A stretch of 64,000 bases of DNA from Sphingobium yanoikuyae (GTDB taxonomy: Bacteria > Pseudomonadota > Alphaproteobacteria > Sphingomonadales > Sphingomonadaceae): contig NZ_CP139979.1 in the NCBI RefSeq assembly GCF_034424525.1, positions 930,001 to 994,000 of the forward strand. Direction: 5' to 3'. Below, piece after piece: positions 1-8,432 of this stretch. The notes under the pieces were generated by a model. That model was not told the origin of the DNA. It ran no database searches and saw only the letters and a list, made by a program, of their open reading frames with translations. The position numbers and the translations under genes were made by a program. Within the stretch, counting starts at the first letter, position 1. Each line of letters begins with the position of its first letter.

Positions 1-78
1 AAATCCGCACGCCACGTCATAGACTGCATCGGCGTTCCGGTTGCCCCCGCCAATGGCGAGGAAATCGCATCGGAATAG
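1..78 (+). CDS. 3' end of an unidentified upstream gene
   Basis: The frame that starts at base 1 stays open for 25 codons and stops at TAG 76-78. Its translation ends ...GVPVAPANGEEIASE. It could be the C-terminus of a gene that begins before the window. The piece is too short to assign a family, and an open stretch this short can arise by chance. Confidence 0.3.
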   Translation, partial: KSARHVIDCIGVPVAPANGEEIASE

Positions 79-151
79 GGCACCGTTCCGATCCGTCTCC
101 CCGGTCACATCATCCCGCCGCATCCCCACCATATCTTAGATGGAGGACATC

Positions 152-340
152 ATGACCTCATTGTCTGCCCTCAGAAACAAGCTTTGCCGGTTCGAGCATG
201 CGTACGCCTGCGCAGTCCAGCTCCGAAAGGCGACCGGCCGCAACCAGTTCGTCGTTCGGACCGGCAATCCGCTCCAGCCGTTCCGCGTTTCCGAAACCAT
301 GCCGGCTGACGACGAACACCTGCTTGTCCGTGTGGCCTGA
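152..340 (+). CDS. small plasmid-type hypothetical protein (62 aa)
   Basis: ATG at 152 is preceded by a good ribosome binding site, GGAGG at 142-146. The product is 62 residues, basic in its N-terminal half (LRNKLCRFEHAYACAV) and with ATGRNQFVVRTGNPLQPFRV in the middle. It has no membrane segment and no enzyme motif that I recognise. The well-placed RBS and a composition unlike a random frame make it a likely real small gene. It opens the run of short backbone genes that follows on the same strand. Function unknown. Confidence 0.55.
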   Translation: MTSLSALRNKLCRFEHAYACAVQLRKATGRNQFVVRTGNPLQPFRVSETMPADDEHLLVRVA

Positions 341-455
341 CCTTCCAGCAACCAACCCGCCGGCGCCACTCGCCGAGCCGTAAGCGCGCACCTCACTTAG
401 GCCGCCCGCTGAGCGTGGAGACACTCTGCGCATCTCACCAATAAGGAATCCTACC

Positions 456-953
456 ATGTCCAGAAAGACCGACAACGGGCAGACTCTGCCCGACCCGTTG
501 CTGCGCGCGACGCATCGCTACGGCTTCTACAAATCCAGCGAAGACCTCCATGTGAACGTCGAGGTTCTCGAGGCCCATGATGAAACGTGCCTGACCCTGA
601 CGCTTGTAGCCGCTACCGAAGGCTGGGACTCTCTCGGTAAACAATATCTCTACGGGCTTGTGGCTCTTCGCCTGTCTGAAGACTGGACCATCCTGTCGTC
701 GGGCGAACGCTATTATGTGCTCACCCCGCCGCAGCCGAAGGAGAACCCGCCCGACGTCAAGCCTGTCTGCTCTCGATGCGGAAGTGATCGCGTCGTGCGC
801 GATGCCTGCGTCCGATGGAGCCAGATCACCCGCGGATGGGTGCTGATCGACGTACATGAATGCACATTCTGCGAGGCCTGCGAGGCGGAGGGTGATGACC
901 TCCTCCATTGGGCGGCGAACGATGCGTCACAGCCGCCGGAAGCAGAGCAATGA
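456..953 (+). CDS. hypothetical protein with zinc-ribbon-like cysteines
   Basis: A 165-residue soluble protein. Two cysteine pairs lie in the C-terminal half, CSRCGSD near residue 105 and CTFCEAC near 136, spaced as in a zinc-ribbon metal site. The N-terminal half looks like a small alpha/beta domain (LHVNVEVLEAHDETCLTLTL). AATAAGGAATCC upstream offers an AAGGA ribosome binding site. The stop codon overlaps the next start by 4 bp (ATGA at 950-953), so this gene begins a translationally coupled cluster of at least three genes. I do not recognise a named family. Metal binding is inferred from the cysteines only. Confidence 0.7.
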   Translation: MSRKTDNGQTLPDPLLRATHRYGFYKSSEDLHVNVEVLEAHDETCLTLTLVAATEGWDSLGKQYLYGLVALRLSEDWTILSSGERYYVLTPPQPKENPPDVKPVCSRCGSDRVVRDACVRWSQITRGWVLIDVHECTFCEACEAEGDDLLHWAANDASQPPEAEQ

Positions 954-1279
954 CCGGCCCCAATGGAACGCACGTGCCACCTTCGGAGGACGTGCGGCGG
1001 TCGCCGCCAGAGATAGAACTGCGCTGGCGCGACGAGAACTATGGTTCGGTCTACGCGGTTGCCGCCTTTCGCAACTATGCAGGCACCTTCGCGTGGAGCG
1101 AGCGTACGCACCAGCGTTTCCGGGGGTGCCTCAAACGAGCGGGCTTCGAATTCCATCATGGCCGCTGCTCTTACATCGCGAAATCGGGGGACCGGGCGGA
1201 CCGCAAGCGAGCATTGTGCGACGAACTTGCCGCCGCTGGTTTCAAGATCATTCATGGCGATGTGCGGAACCAGACGTGA
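950..1279 (+). CDS. hypothetical protein, coupled to its neighbours
   Basis: A 109-residue protein. I chose ATG 950 over an upstream in-frame ATG at 908 because 950 makes an ATGA overlap with the preceding gene. The product is charged and rich in arginine and aromatic residues (YAGTFAWSERTHQRFRGCLK), with no membrane segment. Its own stop overlaps a GTG start of the following PAPS-reductase-like gene (GTGA at 1276-1279). The three genes therefore form one transcription unit. No family recognised; its placement suggests a partner of the interrupted PP-loop protein. Confidence 0.65.
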   Translation: MTGPNGTHVPPSEDVRRSPPEIELRWRDENYGSVYAVAAFRNYAGTFAWSERTHQRFRGCLKRAGFEFHHGRCSYIAKSGDRADRKRALCDELAAAGFKIIHGDVRNQT

Positions 1280-1784
1280 TTGTCGCTCGCCCGCCCGCAT
1301 GGGCCCATCGTCTGCGCTCCCTTGAAGGGCGTCTGCTCGCCGTCTGTTTCGGTGCCGGCGTGGATTCCACCGCAATGCTCATTGCGCTCTATCTGGCGGG
1401 TATCCGGCCCCAGATTATCACATTTGCCGATGTCGGCGGCGAAAAACCGGAAACCCTCGTTCACCTTGCACGAATGAACGCGGTTCTGGCATCATGGGGT
1501 TGGCCACCGATCGACATCTGCCGGAAAGTCACGCTCGCCTCGACAAGCTACGACGATCTTTATGGAAATTGTATTGCGAATGAGACCTTACCGTCTCTGG
1601 CTTTTGGCAAAAAGACATGTTCCCAAAAATATAAACAGACACCACAGGACCAATTCATCAAGGGTGCGCGCTCGGGGCCGAATGCCCGGTTACCGCACCC
1701 CGTGTGGGAAGAGGCCCAGCGTACAGGGCAACGGATCGTCAAACTGATCGGCTATGATTGTGGGCGCGCCGACATGAGACGATC
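1276..1784 (+). pseudogene. 5' part of an IS-interrupted PAPS-reductase-like (PP-loop) gene
   Basis: Reads from GTG 1276, in a 4-bp overlap with the gene before. Residues 22-32 (AVCFGAGVDST) match the PP-loop of the PAPS reductase/adenine-hydrolase superfamily (canonical SGGxDS), followed by a Rossmann-type strand and FADVGGEKPETL. The family activates or reduces sulfonucleotides, and relatives act in tRNA or DNA sulfur chemistry. The frame runs into an IS66 element after ...CGRADMRRS. Removing the element together with one target duplication joins codon TC|C at 1783-1784/6455 in frame to the piece at 6455-6977. The reconstructed protein is about 343 residues. In its present state the gene is almost certainly inactive. 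Confidence 0.8.
1777..1784. repeat. left 8-bp target-site duplication of IS66
   Basis: AGACGATC directly abuts the IS66 left inverted repeat (GTAAGCG...) and recurs at 6447-6454 directly after the right end. Eight bases is the duplication length usual for IS66-family elements. Confidence 0.9.
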
Positions 1785-1887
1785 GTAAGCGTCCGGTTTC
1801 CACGCGGAGAAAGCTCCAGCGGTGACAGAGCCTTTGAAGGCATCGAAGAAATACCATAGGGTAGCTCACCATCGCGAGTGCAGCCCA

Positions 1888-2418
1888 ATGAAGATCGACA
1901 GCCTTTTAGTGAGTGTTCCCGAGCGACCGGTGCTTGGCCATGCTAGAGGTTCGATTAGCTTCCTGCCATCGAACCTCTCAATCTGGAGGTTGGAACACGA
2001 AAGCCGAATCTCGAACCAAGGCGCGCACTTGCAGCTTATTTTACCTGCGGCCATATTACTGGATTGCTTTGGCCGGCGTATGTCGGCGTTCAACTTCGAG
2101 GGTCCCTACCTCGGCGAGTTAACGGAGCGCCACGGCCTAGCCGATTATGAATACGGCGGATTTATGCAGCATGCGGTCACTGGCATCCAATTGCGCTCTA
2201 ACGTTGATATTGATGAGGGGATTTTTCAGCTCGTACTGGCAGGAGCGTTATCCCCAATGCAGCAAAGCATCGATAATTGGGGAATCCCGAAACCGCTGAC
2301 GGAATTTGCGGTGGAAGTCGCTTTTCCTATTGCAGAAGCCGGACTGGTTTTTCACGGTAAAGATAGTGAGATGCAAAGCGCCGTACAAAAGCGCCTCGAT
2401 CGCTTGGTTACTGTATAA
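1888..2418 (+). CDS. passenger gene of unknown function inside the IS66 element
   Basis: Starts at ATG 1888; an upstream ATG at 1822 in the same frame is possible. It gives 176 residues with a largely beta-strand character (GSISFLPSNLSIWRLEHESR, AHLQLILPAAILLDCFG) and ends QKRLDRLVTV. No transposase motif, membrane segment or known domain is recognised. It is convergent with tnpC and has visibly lower GC than the flanking backbone. It lies between the IS66 left end and the nested IS110, so it belongs to the transposed segment, not to the host locus. Cargo genes in IS66 elements are known, but this one I cannot name. Confidence 0.55.
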   Translation: MKIDSLLVSVPERPVLGHARGSISFLPSNLSIWRLEHESRISNQGAHLQLILPAAILLDCFGRRMSAFNFEGPYLGELTERHGLADYEYGGFMQHAVTGIQLRSNVDIDEGIFQLVLAGALSPMQQSIDNWGIPKPLTEFAVEVAFPIAEAGLVFHGKDSEMQSAVQKRLDRLVTV

Positions 2419-2600
2419 TTCGTATTCTATGTTTGTTGCTCAAGCGAAACCCAATTCCATATGTGGACGGCTCCCTCTTGCAAGGGCTGAACGGAAAATT
2501 TGATCGGATCGCTTGCTTCCATATGTCCGGCCTTTCGGTGCGGTCGCACGTGACCGCTGGCCAAGATGGTTTCCGCGGTGTGTGTTCCCAACAAGGCAGC

Positions 2601-2740
2601 GGCCTGTGATGGCCATTGGAACTGACGGAGTGTCACACGCCTCGGATCGATCGATCGCACCATCTGCTCTCTTCATGCAAGATCACGGATCAGCTCAGTA
2701 CGATAGCATTGATATTTTGCTCATCGTCCCTGGCTAATTC
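2601..2740 (-). ncRNA. candidate bridge-RNA region of the IS110/IS1111 element
   Basis: This non-coding stretch lies directly downstream of the transposase stop (minus-strand sense) and inside the likely element end. In the IS1111 subgroup the structured bridge RNA is encoded in the 3' non-coding end. Position and length fit, but I did not fold it or identify guide loops. The RNA call is an inference from family knowledge. Confidence 0.3.
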
Positions 2741-3784
2741 TTATGCTGCTACCGCAGTTAGCGCGGGCGGCGCGACGCACTGGTATCGCTCGCCGCTCAC
2801 CATGAGTTTCCACGCGACACGTGCGGCTTTGTTAGCAACGGCAACCGCAACGAGCTTAGGCGATTTTCGTGCAATCAAGCCGATAAGCCACGGTGTTAGA
2901 TTCCTGCCTCGCCCATTGCGGGCGTGCTGAACGACTGCGGTGGCTCCGACCACGAGCGTGCTTCTGAGAAGCTCATCACCAGCGCGAGTGATAACGCCGT
3001 GTCTTGTCTTGCCGGCGGTCGAGTGATCTTTGGGGGTCAGGCCCATCCATGCCGCAAAATCCCGACCGGATTTGAATAGATGCGGATCGGGCGTTTTCAT
3101 CATGAGCAAGGTCGCGCCGATAGGCCCAACGCCGGGAATTTTGGCCAGTCGCTGACTACATTCGTCGTTGCGATGCCATTCCATCAGCTTCGCGTCGATC
3201 CGTTCGATCTCGCACTGGAGCTGCGCATATTCCTTTCCCTGCAGCGCAAAAAGTTCGCGCGCCAATTCGGGTATCGTTTCATCTTCCGCGATGCACTCGA
3301 GAAGCGGTACGACGCGACATGCACCCGTCGCCGCGGTGATGCCGAACTCCGCGCCATACCCTCGTATAGCGTTGACGAGCTGGGTGCGCTTCTGAATAAG
3401 CCTTTCGCGCACCCCGACCAACATGAGCGCGGCCTGTTGTTCTGCAGTCTTTACCGGAACGAAGCGCATTGTTGGGCGGCTCACCGCTTCGCAGAGAGCT
3501 TCGGCATCCGCAGCGTCGTTCTTGCCGCGCTTGACGTAGGGCTTCGCTAATTGCGGCGCGATCAACCTTACATCATGCCCGAGCGATCCGAGAAGACGAG
3601 CCCAATGATGTGAACTGCCGCATGCCTCGATAGCGACGAGGGTGGGTGGCAGCTTTTCGAAAAACCGAATCATCTCTCGGCGCGTCAACTTCTTGCGCAG
3701 CACTGGCTTCTCCGCTGCATCGACGCCATGCAGTTGAAAAACGTTCTTTGACGTATCCATGCCTATGCGGGTAATTTGCTCCAC
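2741..3784 (-). CDS. IS110/IS1111-family DEDD transposase
   Basis: 347 residues from GTG 3784; the open frame extends to 3817, but VEQITRIGMDTSK is the natural family start. The RuvC-like N-terminal domain shows D10 (GMDTSKNVFQLHG), E53 (AIEACGSSHHW), D90 and D93 (KNDAADAEAL). The C-terminal Tnp_20-type region carries IPGVGPIGATLL and a serine motif (HSTAGKTRHG) where IS110 enzymes have their catalytic serine. Length is normal and no frame damage is visible, so the element may be active. Family members recombine DNA using an element-encoded bridge RNA. Confidence 0.92.
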   Translation of the reverse strand: MEQITRIGMDTSKNVFQLHGVDAAEKPVLRKKLTRREMIRFFEKLPPTLVAIEACGSSHHWARLLGSLGHDVRLIAPQLAKPYVKRGKNDAADAEALCEAVSRPTMRFVPVKTAEQQAALMLVGVRERLIQKRTQLVNAIRGYGAEFGITAATGACRVVPLLECIAEDETIPELARELFALQGKEYAQLQCEIERIDAKLMEWHRNDECSQRLAKIPGVGPIGATLLMMKTPDPHLFKSGRDFAAWMGLTPKDHSTAGKTRHGVITRAGDELLRSTLVVGATAVVQHARNGRGRNLTPWLIGLIARKSPKLVAVAVANKAARVAWKLMVSGERYQCVAPPALTAVAA

Positions 3785-3857
3785 GGGCGGCTCCCTTGAT
3801 TGAGTCTTGCAACGCACTCACTCTGGCACATTGCGATGCCGTTGGGAGCCGTCCACC

Positions 3858-5474
3858 CCAACAAGGCAGCAATTCTTCGATCCGGTTGATCGGATGCCCT
3901 TTACCGATGCGATCGAGCACGTCGGCTAGCCATCTCTGCGGATTGACGCCGTTAAGTTTGGCCGTTTCAAGCAATGAATACATGGCAGCAGCACGCTCCC
4001 CACCGCAGTCGGCACCTGCGAAAAGCCAATTTTTGCGGCCAAGGCAGATTCCCCGCAGGGCATTCTCCGCCGGATTGTTGTCGATCTCCAGCCTGCCGTC
4101 GTCGGTGTAGGTGAGCAGCTGCGGCTTAAGCTTCGCGGCAGAGCGCAAGGCCTCAGCCAGCGGCGACCGGGCCGATGCCTTGGACAACACATCGTCAGCC
4201 CAGGCAAAGAAATCCAGCGCCTTGAGCTTTGAGAGCTTGCGAGCCTTGCGACGGAAATCCGCGGGTTCGCGCCCGATCTGCCGCTCGACATCGTAAAGCT
4301 CGCCGATCATCTGCAGCCCTTGGAGCGCGACCGAGTTCGGGTCCGCCTTGTAGACATCGTTCAGCTTGCGCCGGGCATGGGCCCAACACGCAACAGGCGT
4401 AATTGGCGCGGGCTGGCGGTCACTCGCGTAGAGGCGCTCGAAACCGGCATAGGCATCGGCCTGCAGGAAGCCTGCAAAGGTCTTGAGATGCTCGCGTGGT
4501 CGCTCACCCTTACGATCGGGGCTGTAGCGGAACAGCGCAGCCGGCTTATCCAAGTGGCTCCATCGTCGGTTATCGCGAAGGTAAACCCATAGTCGCCCGG
4601 TTGCCGTCTTGCCGGTCCCCGGCGCCAGCACCGGGACGGGTGTGTCATCGGCGTGGAGCTTCACGCTTGCCATGACGTGATCGGCGATCCGATCGACCAG
4701 CGGTTGCAGCAACCAGCTTGCCTGCCCCAGCCAGTCCGCCATTGTCGAGCGACTGATCTCCACACCCTCGCGAGCGTAGATCTGCGACTGACGGTATAAC
4801 GGCAGGTGATCGGCGAACTTGGAGACGATGACGTGGGCCAGCAAGCCAGGCCCCGCACGGCCCCGCGGCACGGGCAGCGCCGGGGCTGGTGCCTGGCTGA
4901 TCGCATCGCAGCGGTTGCAGGACAGCTTGGGCCGGACATGACGGACGACGCGGAACCGGCCGGGGACATATTCCAGCACTTCGGTCACGTCCTCGCCGAG
5001 CTTGCCCATCGTGCCCCCACAGGCGGAGCAGCCGTCGGCATCCGGTGCTGCATGCATAACCTCATCGCGAGGAAGGTGGTCGGGCAGTGGTGCACGGCGA
5101 GGCTTGCGAGGGGCAGTCCTGGCCGGGGCTTCTTCGGGCACATGGCCGTCGACCACACACTCGGCATAGGCATGCTCGGCCTCGAGATCCTCCAGCGTCA
5201 ACTCGAGCTGATCGGCTTGAAGAGCAAGGCGCTCCGACGACTGACCGAACTTCATGCGCCGGAGGCGGGCCAGTTGGACCTTGAACTTCTCGATCTGAAG
5301 CGCCGTCAGCAAAATCGAGTTCTGGGCGGTCTCAAGCTTCTCGCGGGTCGCGTCATGGGCCGTCCGTTCGGCCTCCAGCGCCTGCTCCGAAGCCGCCAGA
5401 CGTGCGCGCATCGCCTCCGCAAAAGCGCGCAGTTCTGCGGGATCAACAGGGAGTTCGAGATCGTCGGGAGACAC
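3858..5474 (-). pseudogene. tnpC: IS66 transposase TnpC, 3' end disrupted
   Basis: The first ~539 codons are standard TnpC. They comprise an N-terminal coiled-coil/leucine-zipper region (residues 15-90), a zinc-finger CxxC (GCSACGG near 152, CNRCDA near 187), and the DDE nuclease with D in KLHADDTPVPV and E in LEIDNNPAENALRG. The family tail (RIEELLP) is reached at 3864. Beyond that the frame reads through nested IS110 sequence to a chance stop at 3573, adding about 95 foreign residues. The catalytic core is present, but the native C-terminus is lost, so function is doubtful. Confidence 0.88.
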
Positions 5475-5540
5475 GCTTCCCGATAGCAGAATCCGGCCTT
5501 GCGCCCAAGCAGAAAGCCCGGAAATGCGGCGATTATCGCG

Positions 5541-5894
5541 TCAAATCTGCTCCGGCAGGCGGGGTGGATCGGGGGCTACTGTGCGCCGCCAATCCATCGC
5601 TTCGATCAGCAGCGCAAACTGCGCCGGGGTCAGCACGACACCGCCTTCGATGAGCGGCGGCCAGACGAAACGGCTCCGTTCCAAACGCTTGGCGAACAGG
5701 CAAAGCCCGGTGCCATCCCAGTGCAGCGCCTTCAGGTAATTGCCGCTCTTGCTGCGAAACAGGAAGACATGCCCGCCGTAGGGCTCGACTGCGAATAGCG
5801 GGCGGACCAGCGCCGCCAGCCCATCGAAACCGAGCCGCATGCTGACCGGCTTGCTCGCCAGATAGACCTTCGTTCCGGGCGCAAGCGAGATCAC
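5541..5894 (-). CDS. tnpB: IS66 accessory protein TnpB
   Basis: 117 residues from ATG 5894. It carries the family signature VYLASKPVSMRLGFDGLAAL, followed by VFLFRSKSGNYLKALHWDGTG and LCLFAKRLERSRF. It overlaps the tnpA stop by 4 bp (ATGA type at 5891-5894), the usual IS66 layout for translational coupling. Length is normal for TnpB (IS66 Orf2). Its biochemical role is not established; it is required with TnpA and TnpC for transposition. Confidence 0.95.
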   Translation of the reverse strand: MISLAPGTKVYLASKPVSMRLGFDGLAALVRPLFAVEPYGGHVFLFRSKSGNYLKALHWDGTGLCLFAKRLERSRFVWPPLIEGGVVLTPAQFALLIEAMDWRRTVAPDPPRLPEQI

Positions 5895-6349
5895 GAGACA
5901 TCCCGGAATGCCCGCAGCACTCGGGCCAGCGCCTTCTCGTTGACGTAACTGTCCACCGACAGGCGAACGCCGCTGGGCAGGTCTATGTCTATCGCACCGG
6001 GGCGGGCGCCGGGATGAGGGCGGACCAGTTCCTCCGGCGCTGACGGCATCGGCGACGAAACAGGTCGCGGCGCCTTCTGGGGCTCGGGCATCGCCGGCAC
6101 GGCCACAGGCTCCGTCGTTATGATTGCCCCGTAGGGAATGAACTCGAGCGCCTCACTGGCGATCGCCGCTGCCTGGCGGCGCGCCGATCGCCAATTATAG
6201 ATCAAGCTCTCGGCAATCTCATGGCGCTCGGCAACCTGGCGGACCGATACGCCGTCTGCATCCGCCTCGGCGAGGATCGCTGCCTTCTCGACATCCGAAA
6301 ACTTCCTGCGCCGTTCGGTGCGCGCGATGATCTCCACCCGATCCTTCAC
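5891..6349 (-). CDS. tnpA: IS66 accessory protein TnpA (helix-turn-helix)
   Basis: 152 residues. The N-terminal third (RRKFSDVEKAAILAEADADG ... VRQVAERHEIAESLIYNWR) is a helix-turn-helix of the Tnp_8/IS3-IS66 OrfA type. It is followed by a proline-rich linker and a short C-terminal domain (IDIDLPSGVRLSVDS ... LARVLRAFRDV). It is the first gene read from the right inverted repeat and overlaps tnpB. It probably binds the element ends. Confidence 0.93.
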   Translation of the reverse strand: MKDRVEIIARTERRRKFSDVEKAAILAEADADGVSVRQVAERHEIAESLIYNWRSARRQAAAIASEALEFIPYGAIITTEPVAVPAMPEPQKAPRPVSSPMPSAPEELVRPHPGARPGAIDIDLPSGVRLSVDSYVNEKALARVLRAFRDVS

Positions 6350-6446
6350 TTGGCCTCCTTCTGGAGTCCAGAAAGAGACTCCTTAGCAGAGAGGTCCATC
6401 AGCGCCGGGCCTCAATGCCGCAACACGCCGGAGGCCGTACGCTTAC

Positions 6447-6454
6447 AGACGATC
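6447..6454. repeat. right 8-bp target-site duplication of IS66
   Basis: Second copy of AGACGATC, following ...CGCTTAC of the right inverted repeat. It is identical to 1777-1784, so the insertion is recent enough to have kept a perfect duplication. Confidence 0.9.
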
Positions 6455-6977
6455 CCAGAAGTTGCTCAATGCGGATGCTGATTTTGATTTCTCCTATCCG
6501 CTGCAACTTCTTGGCTGGATACGCGAGGATTGCATTGATATCATCAAGCAGGTTCTAGGTTCTTCTTATGTTCCTATTAAATCTGCGTGTTTTTTCTGTC
6601 CTGCCTCGAAAATTTGGGAGCTATACTGGCTGGCCGCACATCACCCGGATCTTCTCGACCGAGCCCTCCTGCTTGAGCGCAATGCCCTCACGGGACGCCA
6701 TAGCCGTTTTGACGAGATCGAATTCGGAGCCACCTGGGAAGAGCTTGTGAGCAATGCAGACCGCTTTCCAAGTTCGAACACGACGGTCGGCCTGGGGCGG
6801 AACTTTGCATGGAACCAATGGGCAAGGGTCAATGACGTCGTTGACGAAGCGTTTCGCGTTCGACGCAGCGAGGCCGCTCGATCACGCTTTCGTATCCGCG
6901 CCGCCCAGCTTCGCAAATCCGACAATGCGAATGATGCCCGGGCCATATCAGGCGTGCCCTTGGCGGCCGCAGCCTGA
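6447..6977 (+). pseudogene. 3' part of the interrupted PAPS-reductase-like gene
   Basis: After the IS66 right end the frame continues, with the target duplication repeated first: R-R-S-Q-K-L-L-N-A-D, then FDFSYPLQLLGWIREDC. A CxxC pair (SACFFCPASKIWELYWLA) lies about 45 codons in. Such a cysteine pair is common in the C-terminal region of PAPS-reductase-like proteins and suits a metal or Fe-S site. The piece has no credible start of its own; a TTG at 6462 has no RBS. It is the C-terminal half of the gene that begins at 1276 and would be about 175 codons of it. Confidence 0.8.
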
Positions 6978-7116
6978 GTGTCGGTAACGGTCGGCTTCCG
7001 TTGGAACGGCGTCGGCGTATCGAGAAAGCGGACGCCTGCCTGCATGCCAACAGGCTTCTCTCGAAATGGAGGAAGGAGGGAAGGGGAGTGGTGGTTCACT
7101 TCGGAGTTCTCTTGTC

Positions 7117-7632
7117 ATGCTCAAGGCCAACAACCCACCGCCCGATGCGCCGCGAACGTCTCCGGTCTTCGTCTCTGGCTCGCTTTCCATCCAACAGCTT
7201 CCCGATAGCGTAAAGCAGCGACTTCAAATCATCGTAGAGCGTGAACTCCCGGTTCTGATCGGCGATGCCCATGGTGCGGACGCGGCCATCCAGCGGTGCA
7301 TTTTCGACTATGGCGCGCGCGATGTGACGGTCTTTTGCGGGGGAACGAAGCCCCGGCACAATATCGGGGGATGGCCGGTGAAGCGAGTGCGAGCCGATGC
7401 TCCTACGTGGACGCGCGCGTTCCACAGCGCCAAGGACAAGGAGATGGCCAGCCTTGCCGGGGCAGGCTTCGTTATCTGGGATGGAACCAGCCAGGGCAGT
7501 CGCGCCAACATCCGGCGGCTGTGCGAACGCCGGCGCTATGTTGTCGTCTATCTCCACGCCCAAGGACGCTTCATCACTCTGGCGACCGATACCGAGCGGA
7601 CAGACTTCCTGAAATCCCGCCTCGCCAGCTGA
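7117..7632 (+). CDS. SLOG-superfamily-like (YspA-type) protein
   Basis: 171 residues from ATG 7117; an upstream in-frame ATG at 7066 would add a low-complexity head. It shows a Rossmann-like pattern: VFVSGSLSIQQLP at the N-terminus, a glycine motif PVLIGDAHGADAAIQRC, and WDGTSQGSRANIRRL near the C-terminus. This matches the SLOG (SMF/DprA/LOG-related) fold, which binds nucleotides or nucleotide-derived ligands. Related domains occur in plasmid and phage conflict systems. The substrate cannot be read from the sequence. It lies between the interrupted PP-loop gene and the antitoxin-like gene on the same strand. Confidence 0.6.
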   Translation: MLKANNPPPDAPRTSPVFVSGSLSIQQLPDSVKQRLQIIVERELPVLIGDAHGADAAIQRCIFDYGARDVTVFCGGTKPRHNIGGWPVKRVRADAPTWTRAFHSAKDKEMASLAGAGFVIWDGTSQGSRANIRRLCERRRYVVVYLHAQGRFITLATDTERTDFLKSRLAS

Positions 7633-7740
7633 CGTTTCGCCTACCAGCTGAATTGGCTGAAGCCCCCAACGGAGCCTCGCGCTGTGCGGCCCTGCCGCAC
7701 GGGCGTCTGCGCCATCGCATGCATTGCAAGGATCAAGGCC

Positions 7741-8391
7741 ATGCCCGAAATCATGGAAATCGCCACGTATCGCCTCGCGGAACTGGACGAAAGCGCGAAG
7801 GAAACTGCCCGGAATTGGTATCGCGAAAACGGTCTTTGCTATGAATGGCATGATGCTGCGTTCGACGATTTTGAACAGGTCTGCGACATCCTTGGGATCA
7901 GCCTCAAGACCAATATAGTGCGCCTCTACGGGGGCAGGACACGCAGCGAACCGCGCATCTACTTCACAGGCTTCTGGAACCAGGGCGATGGCGCCTCCTA
8001 CGAGGCGGTATATTCCTATGCGAAGGGCGCACACCGTCGCATTCGCGAACACGCGCCCCTTAGCACCGAGCTTCACCGTATCGCCGATGTGCTGCGGGAT
8101 GTGCAGCGGCGCAATTTTTATCAGCTCAGCGCCAATGTCTCTCATCGCGGCCGCTACTATCACGAATACAGCATGACGATTTCCGTTGAACGGGATGGGC
8201 CCTGCCAGGACGTGTCGGCAGATTCCGAAGAAACAATCGCACAAGCGCTGCGGGATCTTGCCTGCTGGCTCTATGACCGCCTTCGCTGCGAATATGAGTA
8301 TCTCAGTTCAGACGAAGCGGTCGATAGCGACATTTGCGCCAACGATTACAAGTTTACCGCTACCGGGCGTCGCTCGGTCTCTCTCGAATAG
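7741..8391 (+). CDS. plasmid protein of the type annotated as 'antitoxin of TA stability system'
   Basis: 216 residues from ATG 7741; an internal ATG at 7753 is an alternative. Hallmarks are the N-terminal LAELDESAKETARNWYRENG, FTGFWNQGDGASYEAVYSY in the middle and SANVSHRGRYYHEYSMTISV further on, ending in a tyrosine-rich EYEYLSSDEAV. Proteins with this layout are widespread on proteobacterial plasmids and phages and are often labelled as stability-system antitoxins. I know of no direct evidence for that role and see no toxin beside it. Treat it as a conserved accessory protein of uncertain function. Confidence 0.6.
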   Translation: MPEIMEIATYRLAELDESAKETARNWYRENGLCYEWHDAAFDDFEQVCDILGISLKTNIVRLYGGRTRSEPRIYFTGFWNQGDGASYEAVYSYAKGAHRRIREHAPLSTELHRIADVLRDVQRRNFYQLSANVSHRGRYYHEYSMTISVERDGPCQDVSADSEETIAQALRDLACWLYDRLRCEYEYLSSDEAVDSDICANDYKFTATGRRSVSLE

Positions 8392-8432
8392 CCCGTTCCG
8401 TGGTGCGATCAGCCATGAAAGGAGGAGGGACA

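Larger units (their letters stand above)
2587..3870 (-). mobile_element. IS110/IS1111-type element nested in IS66 tnpC
   Basis: The IS66 transposase frame is intact down to ELLPCW and then switches at about 3858 into sequence that flanks a DEDD transposase gene. The 14-mer CCCAACAAGGCAGC occurs at 2587-2600 and again at 3857-3870. These are the probable junctions of an element of about 1270 bp. IS110-family elements do not usually make target duplications, so the 14-mer probably reflects matching of element end and target. Exact ends are uncertain by some bases. Confidence 0.7.
1785..6446 (-). mobile_element. IS66-family element (4662 bp) with nested IS and passenger gene
   Basis: The ends are GTAAGCGTCCGG (1785-1796) and, on the opposite strand, GTAAGCGTACGG (from 6446). 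They are inverted repeats with the GTAAGCG tip typical of IS66. The element encodes tnpA, tnpB and tnpC on the minus strand in the usual order. At 4.66 kb it is well above the usual ~2.5 kb. The excess is explained by an IS110/IS1111-type element of about 1.27 kb in tnpC (about 2587-3870) and a ~0.75-kb segment at the left end that carries a 177-codon gene on the opposite strand. It lies in the PAPS-reductase-like gene. Because tnpC is broken, this copy should not move without help. Confidence 0.9.

Noticed and set aside
3573..3857. C-terminal extension of the tnpC frame
   Set aside because: These ~95 codons read through the nested IS110 sequence in a foreign frame; they are not native TnpC.
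7096..8244. 382-codon minus-strand frame
   Set aside because: Covers two plus-strand genes with recognisable features (SLOG-like and antitoxin-type); it has none itself.
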